A DNA stretch of 64,000 nucleotides from Phaeocystidibacter sp965659725. GTDB taxonomy: Bacteria > Bacteroidota > Bacteroidia > Flavobacteriales > Schleiferiaceae. The notes under the pieces were generated by a model. That model had not been told where the DNA came from. It searched no databases and was given only the letters and a program-made list of their open reading frames with translations. Positions within the stretch are counted from its first letter, which is position 1, and every line of letters begins with the position of its first letter. The DNA lies in contig CBFHXG010000001.1 in NCBI GenBank assembly GCA_965659725.1, forward strand, positions 1 to 64,000, in the 5' to 3' direction. This document shows positions 17,219 through 25,678 of this stretch, piece after piece. The position numbers were made by a program, and so were the translations under genes.

Positions 17219-17650
17219 ATGAGAACTAAATTTTTTCCAGCACAGCCATCAACTATGGGACATTTGTTGAACGATCTTTTCAATGAAGATTGGTCTACAC
17301 TAGGAATGAATCGAAACGAGTCATGGTCGCCAAAGGCCAACATCCGCGAGAATGAAGATGGATGGGGGATTGAATTGGCAGTTCCGGGAATGTCGAAGGA
17401 CTCATTTAAGATCGAGCTTCATGATAATCGATTGAATATCAGCGCTCAAGTAGAGAACAAGGAAGAAGGGGAGAAGTATCGATACAGAGAATTCAAGGCC
17501 TTATCCTTCCAGCGCAGTTTTAACCTTCCGAAGAACATGGTGGACGAGGATAAGATCTCGGCTACCTACGAGCATGGAGTTCTCTTCGTGAATGTTCCAA
17601 AATTGGAGGAAGCGCGCGATAGAGGTCCAAGGACCATCGAGATCCAGTAA
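17219..17650 (+). CDS. small heat-shock protein Hsp20/alpha-crystallin family
   Basis: Started at the ATG at 17219, preceded by AAGGA, the protein has 143 residues, the usual length. An upstream ATG at 17153 lies inside the regulatory inverted repeat and would add 22 unrelated residues. The alpha-crystallin domain spans about residues 35-130: WSPKANIRENEDGW opens it, and the AxxxxGVLxVxVPK signature (ATYEHGVLFVNVPK) closes it. The final IEIQ supplies the C-terminal IxI-type anchor. It is an ATP-independent holdase in the cytoplasm. The upstream inverted repeat suggests tight stress control. Confidence 0.95.
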   Translation: MRTKFFPAQPSTMGHLLNDLFNEDWSTLGMNRNESWSPKANIRENEDGWGIELAVPGMSKDSFKIELHDNRLNISAQVENKEEGEKYRYREFKALSFQRSFNLPKNMVDEDKISATYEHGVLFVNVPKLEEARDRGPRTIEIQ

Positions 17651-17691
17651 GCTGGATCCACTTCATAGATGCATTTTAAGTTGAGCTGAAG

Positions 17692-17714
17692 ACCCCGCGC
17701 ACGCGGGGTTTTTT
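17692..17714. terminator. Rho-independent terminator between hsp20 and iaaA
   Basis: A 7-bp GC stem (17692-17698 with 17703-17709), 4-nt loop, then six T. The T-run overlaps the stop codon of the convergent iaaA-like gene (17713-17715). Confidence 0.85.
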
Positions 17715-18702
17715 ATTCTTCAAACATGGCAACGAAAGTGGTATCGGAATTTCGAACCCCTCTAAACATGCCTGTTGTATTGAAGGTCAGATTGTATTCT
17801 CCAGATCTTCTCAAAGCAATGATCCCACCCGGACCATGTTGTCGGCTCAAGGTTTCAAACATGAGTTCCTGGGCCACCTCATAGAGGTTTTCGCCATTCT
17901 TCGTACGAATACTCAACTGATGGGCTATCGCGTGGCGAATGAAAAACTCCCCATGACCCGTGCAACTCACTGCACATCCTTCGTTATCGGCATAGGTTCC
18001 TGCTCCGATGATGGGACTGTCGCCAACCCTGCCGTATTTCTTCATCATCATTCCACCGGTAGATGTTCCTGCAGCGAGGTCACCATTGGCATCTAACACA
18101 ACAACACCCACCGTTCCCATCTTGTCTTCTATCACCTTTCGGTATTGTTTCATTCTTCGATTGGTGACGAACATCTGATTATCCACACTATCCAGTCCCA
18201 TGGAGTAAGCGAATATCTCTGCGCCCTCCCCGCTAAGCATCACATGCTCCGATGAATCCATCACTAACTTCGCCAATCGGATAGGATGTTCGATGTGATG
18301 CACACCGCTGATCGCTCCTGCATTTAGGTCGTTGCCTCTCATGATCGAAGCATCTAGCTCTGCTATTCCATTGGCATTCACTACCGCGCCAACACCGCTG
18401 TTAAATAGGGAGTCTGATTCCATAAGTTCGATCACCCTAGCCACTACTTCCTCGGCTGGGAGCCCTTCACTCAACCAGTTGTATCCTTGATCCACGGCAT
18501 TCTGAAGAGAGGCTTCGTAGGCGGCGATATCGGCATCCGACATATTCTTCCTAACAATACTGCCAGCGCCACCATGAATGACTATGGTTGGGCCACCAAC
18601 CGCATTTGTTGAGATATTAGGAGTTTCAGATGAAGGTGTAGAAGTGTTCGTGCATGAGAGTAGCAGGAAGGCCGAGAATGCAGTGAAAACTAATTTCTTC
18701 AT
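17713..18702 (-). CDS. isoaspartyl peptidase/L-asparaginase (plant-type), lipoprotein form
   Basis: This 329-residue N-terminal-nucleophile hydrolase has the motifs IVIHGGAG near residue 40 and NSGVGAVVN near 101-109. The autocleavage site is Gly196-Thr197 (KMGTVGVVVLDANGDLAAGTSTGG), with Thr197 becoming the catalytic residue. It removes beta-aspartyl residues from damaged peptides and hydrolyses asparagine. Unlike cytosolic IaaA, it has a lipoprotein signal ending LLSC (Cys17) followed by a Ser/Thr-rich linker, so it should act in the envelope. It starts 4 nt after the pseudouridine synthase stop, the last gene of the panB operon. Confidence 0.92.
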   Translation of the reverse strand: MKKLVFTAFSAFLLLSCTNTSTPSSETPNISTNAVGGPTIVIHGGAGSIVRKNMSDADIAAYEASLQNAVDQGYNWLSEGLPAEEVVARVIELMESDSLFNSGVGAVVNANGIAELDASIMRGNDLNAGAISGVHHIEHPIRLAKLVMDSSEHVMLSGEGAEIFAYSMGLDSVDNQMFVTNRRMKQYRKVIEDKMGTVGVVVLDANGDLAAGTSTGGMMMKKYGRVGDSPIIGAGTYADNEGCAVSCTGHGEFFIRHAIAHQLSIRTKNGENLYEVAQELMFETLSRQHGPGGIIALRRSGEYNLTFNTTGMFRGVRNSDTTFVAMFEE

Positions 18703-18706
18703 GGCT

Positions 18707-19378
18707 TTACTTTAAGACATTCCAAACTGCGTCTTGCGGCGGATCTGCCTGGATGTGAATAGGTTCATTTTTGATCGGGTGTGTGAAAGATACGGATCTA
18801 GAGTGAAGATGTATGCTTCTATCTTTATTGGGGCGACTAGCACCGTATTTCAGGTCGCCTTTGATATGACAACCCACTCCAGATAATTGTGCACGAATTT
18901 GATGATGTCTACCCGTTTCCAGATCGATCTCGATCAAGTGGTATCTATCGGTAGACTTGAGATAGCGATAGTTTAAGATCGCCAATTGAGAACCTTCTGT
19001 ACCCTTTGGAACGGTGTAGCTCTTGTTTTGCTTTGGATTCTTTCGAAGGTAAGTTTCAAGCCTTCCCTCAGGCGGTTCGGGTTTCTCTTGCGTTATGGCC
19101 CAATAGGTCTTTTGGATCTCCCTTTTCTTGAACAACTCGGTCATTCTACTCAAGCCCTTGCTGGTCCTGGTAAAGATCACTATCCCCGATGTTGGTCGGT
19201 CCAATCTATGAGGAATCCCTACGAATACGTTCCCAGGCTTATTGTATTTGACTTTGATGTAATCAGCCACATGCTCTCCAAGAGTTTTATCTCTTGTAGC
19301 ATCCGCCTGAACGATCTGTCCGGGGCGTTTATTGACAATGATAAGATGGTTGTCCTCGTAGAGAATATCGAGCTTCAT
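18707..19378 (-). CDS. RluA-family RNA pseudouridine synthase
   Basis: This 223-residue protein has the RluA-family catalytic motif HRLDRPTSG at residues 57-65, with Asp60 as nucleophile, and the C-terminal GRHHQIRAQL motif. It converts uridine to pseudouridine in rRNA or tRNA. The protein lacks the N-terminal S4 domain of RluC/RluD, a compact form like RluA/TruC. Target uridines cannot be told from sequence. It lies 6 nt after panB and 4 nt before the isoaspartyl peptidase gene, so all three are one operon. Confidence 0.92.
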   Translation of the reverse strand: MKLDILYEDNHLIIVNKRPGQIVQADATRDKTLGEHVADYIKVKYNKPGNVFVGIPHRLDRPTSGIVIFTRTSKGLSRMTELFKKREIQKTYWAITQEKPEPPEGRLETYLRKNPKQNKSYTVPKGTEGSQLAILNYRYLKSTDRYHLIEIDLETGRHHQIRAQLSGVGCHIKGDLKYGASRPNKDRSIHLHSRSVSFTHPIKNEPIHIQADPPQDAVWNVLK

Positions 19379-19384
19379 TGCCCT

Positions 19385-20203
19385 CTAGTATGATTCCTTA
19401 TCATTCGGGAAATCTCTGTTCTTCACGTCGGCCACATAGTTGCCAACAGCTCCTGTGATCTGATCATAAAGGTCGAGATACCTGCGCAAGAATCGTGGAT
19501 GGAATTCATGGGTCATTCCCAACATGTCGTGCAGCACGAGAACCTGTCCATCAACGTCCGGTCCAGCGCCGATCCCAATGACTGGGATATCGAGTGATTC
19601 GGCAACGCGTTTTGCCAATTTGCTAGGTATCTTCTCAAGTACCAAGGCAAAACATCCTGCTTCTTCCAGCGCTTTGGCATCATGCATGAGTTTTTCCGCT
19701 TCCGCTTCTTCCTTTGCGCGGACTGTGTAGGTGCCGAATTTGTAGATGGATTGAGGAGTGAGGCCTAGGTGTCCCATGACTGGAATTCCAGCCTTCAGGA
19801 TGCGCTCGATGGAATCTACGATCTCCGTACCTCCCTCAAGCTTTACTGCATGCCCACCCGATTCCTTCATGATGCGAATGGCGGAGGTCAACGCTTCTTT
19901 GCTGTTTCCCTGGTAAGATCCAAAGGGAAGGTCAACCACAACAAGTGCTCTATCAATAGCTCGAACAACAGAACTGGCATGATAGATCATTTGATCCAAG
20001 GTGATAGGAAGGGTGGTTTCATGTCCAGCCATCACATTTGAGGCAGAATCACCCACGAGGATAACATCGATGCCCGCCGCGTCCACGATCTTGGCCATGG
20101 TGAAGTCATAAGCGGTCAACATGGAGATCTTCTCCCCGTTGCGCTTCATCTCCTGAACAGAGTTCGTAGTTATTTTCTTGTAATCGGATTTAGCGGTAGA
20201 CAT
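19385..20203 (-). CDS. panB: 3-methyl-2-oxobutanoate hydroxymethyltransferase
   Basis: This 272-residue enzyme adds a hydroxymethyl group from methylene-tetrahydrofolate to 2-ketoisovalerate, giving ketopantoate, the first step of pantothenate and CoA synthesis. Conserved parts are MLTAYDFTMA, the Mg-binding LVGDSASNV, GGHAVKLEGG and FALVLEKIP, in the usual order and at the usual length. It heads the panB-pseudouridine synthase-isoaspartyl peptidase operon. TACATTCG about 30 bp upstream is a 7-of-8 match to the -7 box. No panC or panD is in the window. Confidence 0.97.
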   Translation of the reverse strand: MSTAKSDYKKITTNSVQEMKRNGEKISMLTAYDFTMAKIVDAAGIDVILVGDSASNVMAGHETTLPITLDQMIYHASSVVRAIDRALVVVDLPFGSYQGNSKEALTSAIRIMKESGGHAVKLEGGTEIVDSIERILKAGIPVMGHLGLTPQSIYKFGTYTVRAKEEAEAEKLMHDAKALEEAGCFALVLEKIPSKLAKRVAESLDIPVIGIGAGPDVDGQVLVLHDMLGMTHEFHPRFLRRYLDLYDQITGAVGNYVADVKNRDFPNDKESY

Positions 20204-20266
20204 AGCCAGTATTTTGTGATACCACGAATGTACAAAATGAGCGCATAGATGCAGGGAGTCACCCCT

Positions 20267-21616
20267 TTATTCAGCTTCATGGTATTTGAGATAAGCCATA
20301 TCGCTGAATCGGAGGTCGGGATGACAAATATCCTTCATGGTTACCTCACTATACGGTCCATTCAGCTTCACGATCGGATATTTACCTTTTACTGAGATCT
20401 CGCCGTTGATCTTTGGAGCAAATATGAAAAATTCATCCTCAAGGTCCAGGTTCAATCGAAGTTTGAGTGCTGCCCTGATATCTCCCTCTTTCGTGTAGTG
20501 CACTTCAGTAACAACCCCACTTCTGGGTAAGTCTAGATTGCGCTGCCCCTTTTTATTTATTGGTCGTACATCCACCTTTTCTCCTTCTAGCGATCGGATG
20601 AGGATCTGCATTGGAGAAGGTCCTCTGACGCCAAAGGATACGTATCGAGATCCCTCACTTCTTCCAATGATCAGTGGCAGTTGAAGTTTGATAGGGATCC
20701 ATTGGTCGCGCTCCAATTGGAACCTGCCAATTCGAACAGTGGCTCCAACTACGATGATCAGTGTCAAGTATAGGGATCCAAAGAAGTTGATCTTTGCTGT
20801 ATCCTCATCTTCCAAGATCAAGTCTACGATCAGTTGGTAGATGATGAAGATGGCATAGAACGCGAAGATGTTCAATGATATCGACCGAGGACTGCGGTAT
20901 TTGGACTGATCGTAATGTGGTGAGTTGTTCAAGCAGTTGTTCAGCATTACGGAGTAGAACTGAACCGCATACAAGAACACGAAATAAGCAGCTAGCACAC
21001 CAACTACATTGGGTATATTAAGCTTGTAGGCACTCAACGAAAAGTTGAAGAGCGCGTGAAAAGCAACGGCTATTCCAAAGTATTTCAGGAATGTGAGGAA
21101 AACGGGATGTTGCCTGTAGTTGATTAGAACAATGGCATAGGCAATGATCCCAGAATCAATGATGTGTCCGAGTGTGGAGATGATCCCCCTTCTTGCTATC
21201 AGCGTAGCACCCGGTTGTTCGAAGTACAGGAAGTTCTCCAGTGTGGCGAATCCCAGGGCCACGATCCCAGCATGCAGGATCAGGTCGACCGGCTCATCCA
21301 TCTTCTTGGAAAAGATAAAAAGGAGGAGAGCAAACAGGGTGTATTTGACGAATTCCTCTATGATGGCCACCTCCACAATGATCTCTACTAGAACGATGTA
21401 CCATTCCGAATTATAACCATCGATAAAATCCCATTCGGGTTTGAAGGATGCCAGAAAGATCACCACGTAGGCAGCCGCTATCCCTCCAATGAACATGGCC
21501 GCTGTCGATAACCAAGAGTTCTTTTGAAATAGGTCAACTTGATGGAAATAGCGCAACCACATGATCGCGATCATCGCTGCTCCAATAAGGTTAAAGATGG
21601 TTTCAAGGGTGTCCAT
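20267..21616 (-). CDS. PrsW-family intramembrane protease with C-terminal soluble domain
   Basis: Started at the ATG at 21616, the protein has 449 residues; a frame to 21751 runs into the divergent gene and is unlikely. It has about nine membrane helices up to residue 295. Three signatures of PrsW proteases are present in separate helices: EEFVK (87-91), FxxxE with Glu127, and HALFN with His187. PrsW cleaves anti-sigma factors in Bacillus; targets elsewhere are mostly unknown. Residues 296-449 form an unrecognised charged soluble tail absent from the short PrsW proteins. No sigma or anti-sigma gene is nearby. Confidence 0.72.
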   Translation of the reverse strand: MDTLETIFNLIGAAMIAIMWLRYFHQVDLFQKNSWLSTAAMFIGGIAAAYVVIFLASFKPEWDFIDGYNSEWYIVLVEIIVEVAIIEEFVKYTLFALLLFIFSKKMDEPVDLILHAGIVALGFATLENFLYFEQPGATLIARRGIISTLGHIIDSGIIAYAIVLINYRQHPVFLTFLKYFGIAVAFHALFNFSLSAYKLNIPNVVGVLAAYFVFLYAVQFYSVMLNNCLNNSPHYDQSKYRSPRSISLNIFAFYAIFIIYQLIVDLILEDEDTAKINFFGSLYLTLIIVVGATVRIGRFQLERDQWIPIKLQLPLIIGRSEGSRYVSFGVRGPSPMQILIRSLEGEKVDVRPINKKGQRNLDLPRSGVVTEVHYTKEGDIRAALKLRLNLDLEDEFFIFAPKINGEISVKGKYPIVKLNGPYSEVTMKDICHPDLRFSDMAYLKYHEAE

Positions 21617-21710
21617 GAGAAAGATATCGCTCCGAAGATAGAAAGTTTCCAACTTAGAGCCGTTCTGAAACGTTAGGGGTGAAACGGACCAAATCAAAAA
21701 ATCATCCGTT

Positions 21711-21718
21711 ACCTTTGA
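21711..21718 (+). promoter_or_regulatory. -7 box upstream of the 21743 lipoprotein gene
   Basis: TACCTTTG is a perfect TAnnTTTG box. It ends 24 nt before the preferred start at 21743, or 9 nt before the alternative ATG at 21728. No clear -33 box is seen. Confidence 0.4.
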
Positions 21719-21742
21719 GCTCTTGATATGATCCCGATAAAA

Positions 21743-22762
21743 ATGAAGCACTGGACTACTTGGACATTATTAACGGTTATGGCGATGCTTACGGCATGCG
21801 ATAATGAGATTGATGTCAATGCCCCTTTTGAAGAAACAACGGTTGTATATGCCGCGCTCGACGCGGGTTCTGCTGTAAATTACATCCGTGTTACCAGAGC
21901 ATACCTAGGTCAAGAAGGTATACTTGGAGGCAATGGATCTTCCGATAGCCTTTACTATGATTCACTCGAAGTGAAATTGATCGGAAGGAATGCCTCAGGT
22001 GTTGTGGTAAGCGAACTAGATGCAGTAAAGGATAATTCGATCACCCTCGATTCTGGATTCTTCGAAACGGAAGGATATGCCGTATACCGGGTGAATGCCA
22101 ATTTGAATGAAGATCATACCTATCGAGTGCGAGTAACCCGTCCTGATGGTCAGCGTGTGTATGGTGTTACCAAAATGGTACAAGACTTCGAAGTTACACA
22201 GCCGAGGTTCCCTACGGTAAACCCTGGTGGTGACCGTGGACAATTGATCGAATGGGAAGAGGCAGTTAATGGTAGAGCCTATGTTGTAAAGATGAACTTG
22301 CTCTTCGTTGAATTTCCTAGGAATGACAAATCGGATAGTACCCGAAGAGTGATCACTTATGAGCTTCCGTATACCTTGGGAACGTCTTTGGATGGCATCC
22401 ATACTCAAAGTGCCATTGTTACTCGAGATCAATTCTATCGCAATATTGCGGATCAACTCGATCCTCCAACAGGGAACATCATTCGCATCCCTCGCCGAGT
22501 GGATGTCGAAATAACCGCGGCCGGTGATGACCTTGCAACACATATCAATGTTTCTCAACCTCAAACGGGTGTATCACAAGACCCTCCTTTCTTCACCAAT
22601 GTGGTGAATGGAGTAGGGGTGGTATCATCAGTACGGAGAAGCTATCAATTAAATAAGCGCCTAGCGAATCGCTCAATTGACGAATTGGTTTATGGCGATT
22701 ATACCTGTAACCTTCGCTTTGGTAAGGTGGAGTCACTTGACACTTTGTTCTGTCAGCCTTAA
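21743..22762 (+). CDS. hypothetical lipoprotein, DUF4249-like
   Basis: This 339-residue predicted lipoprotein has a signal ending MLTAC, so the mature protein begins Cys-Asp-Asn-Glu, a typical surface-exposed lipoprotein start in Bacteroidota. ATG 21743 fits the signal better than ATG 21728, which adds five residues. The rest is beta-rich (EETTVVYAALD, AVNYIRVTRAYLG), resembling DUF4249, a family often found beside TonB-dependent receptors; here no receptor adjoins. Three Cys residues lie near the C-terminus or signal only. Function unknown; the family call is tentative. Confidence 0.6.
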   Translation: MKHWTTWTLLTVMAMLTACDNEIDVNAPFEETTVVYAALDAGSAVNYIRVTRAYLGQEGILGGNGSSDSLYYDSLEVKLIGRNASGVVVSELDAVKDNSITLDSGFFETEGYAVYRVNANLNEDHTYRVRVTRPDGQRVYGVTKMVQDFEVTQPRFPTVNPGGDRGQLIEWEEAVNGRAYVVKMNLLFVEFPRNDKSDSTRRVITYELPYTLGTSLDGIHTQSAIVTRDQFYRNIADQLDPPTGNIIRIPRRVDVEITAAGDDLATHINVSQPQTGVSQDPPFFTNVVNGVGVVSSVRRSYQLNKRLANRSIDELVYGDYTCNLRFGKVESLDTLFCQP

Positions 22763-22796
22763 AGAGATTCTGACATTCTGTCGTCATACATCCCCG

Positions 22797-22830
22797 AAAT
22801 CCTGACATTCACGTCGGGATTTCTTGTTTT
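22797..22830 (+). terminator. Rho-independent terminator after the DUF4249-like gene
   Basis: A 10-bp stem with one T.G pair (22797-22806 with 22813-22822), 6-nt loop, then a T-rich run. Confidence 0.8.
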
Positions 22831-22839
22831 TACCCCACT

Positions 22840-22849
22840 GGCATATGGT
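22840..22849 (+). promoter_or_regulatory. GGCATATGGT element upstream of dnaK
   Basis: This 10-mer, 56 nt before the dnaK ATG, differs by one base from GGCGTATGGT placed 61 nt before the hsp20 ATG. It continues into TTTGAC. It is a candidate shared chaperone promoter or operator element; two instances are weak evidence. Confidence 0.3.
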
Positions 22850-22905
22850 TTGACTAATCACGGGTGACTATTAAAGTGAATGATTCAAAACCAAAATAAG
22901 CACTG

Positions 22906-24807
<1,902 letters not shown>

Positions 24808-24830
24808 ACCTTTTCCCCTACAATTCATCA

Positions 24831-24863
24831 AAGGGTACTCTGGATACAGGGTGCCCTTTTTTT
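24831..24863 (+). terminator. dnaK terminator
   Basis: A 12-bp stem with two wobble pairs (24831-24842 with 24847-24858), loop GATA, ending in seven T. Confidence 0.9.
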
Positions 24864-24884
24864 GTTAATGGAAATTTAAATCTG

Positions 24885-24915
24885 TTTGAAATGTAATTCA
24901 TTGCGGGTACATTCG
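24885..24915 (+). promoter_or_regulatory. promoter of the GLPGLI/outer-membrane receptor pair
   Basis: TTTG (24885-24888), a 19-bp spacer, then TACATTCG (24908-24915, 7 of 8 to TAnnTTTG). The spacing is exactly the Bacteroidota -33/-7 arrangement. Confidence 0.6.
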
Positions 24916-24935
24916 TTCCAAACTAAACACAACTT

Positions 24936-25646
24936 ATGAAGTCAACTCTCCTAACCGCAGGGCTATCCTTGGTTACTCTCTCGTTGTGGTCACAAGACTC
25001 AACTACCACTGGCCACATTCTTTACGAGGATATTCGGGATATTTCCGATAGCAGATGGGTTCAGAATCGCCCCGATATGCCTACCGAGATCAAGTCGAAG
25101 TGGGATACCTATTTCACTCCTGAGTACAGCCATTGTGTTTTTCACCCCGAAGAACAGGAAGAGGCTATGAATACAGGCGGTGTCCAAGTGCGAATGATGC
25201 GCTGGGAACCAAAGGACGAGATCTACATCGATTTTTCAAGCCTAGTGATGACCTACTTCAAGGAGTTCATGACAAAAGAGTTCTTGATTCAAGATACCCT
25301 CAACATGAAGGGTTGGAAGATGACAGGTAAACAGGGGATCGTATTGGGATACCCCTGTATGGAAATGAAGAGCATGGTCAACGATACCGTTCCTGTACTC
25401 GCCTGGTTCACTCCTCGAATTCCAGTTCGAACAGGTCCTCTCGAATATGTGGGTTTCCCAGGAGCCGTTCTGTATGTCAATTACAATGACGGTGAACGCA
25501 CCATTTCGGCCGTTCGAGTGAACATGGGTAGAACTCAAGAAGAGCGGCCCGAAGTTCCAGAAGATGGCGAAGAGGTCACTATGGATGAGTTCGAAACGAT
25601 CGAACGAGAGAAAACCGAGCAGATGCGCCGTCGCTGGGGCAGATAG
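24936..25646 (+). CDS. GLPGLI-family secreted protein
   Basis: This 236-residue protein has a signal peptide of about 19 residues (cleavage near SLWSQ). The family core is PVLAWFTPRIPVRTGPLEYVGFPGAV: a W-T-x-x-I-P-V segment then G-P, and a GFPGAV variant of the name-giving GLPGLI. Members are periplasmic or surface proteins of unknown function found almost only in Bacteroidota, usually next to an outer-membrane beta-barrel protein, as here (25679). The C-terminal 30 residues are highly charged. The pair shares the promoter at 24885. Confidence 0.82.
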   Translation: MKSTLLTAGLSLVTLSLWSQDSTTTGHILYEDIRDISDSRWVQNRPDMPTEIKSKWDTYFTPEYSHCVFHPEEQEEAMNTGGVQVRMMRWEPKDEIYIDFSSLVMTYFKEFMTKEFLIQDTLNMKGWKMTGKQGIVLGYPCMEMKSMVNDTVPVLAWFTPRIPVRTGPLEYVGFPGAVLYVNYNDGERTISAVRVNMGRTQEERPEVPEDGEEVTMDEFETIEREKTEQMRRRWGR

Positions 25647-25678
25647 ACTAGAATCACACTACCTTCACTATTACACAG

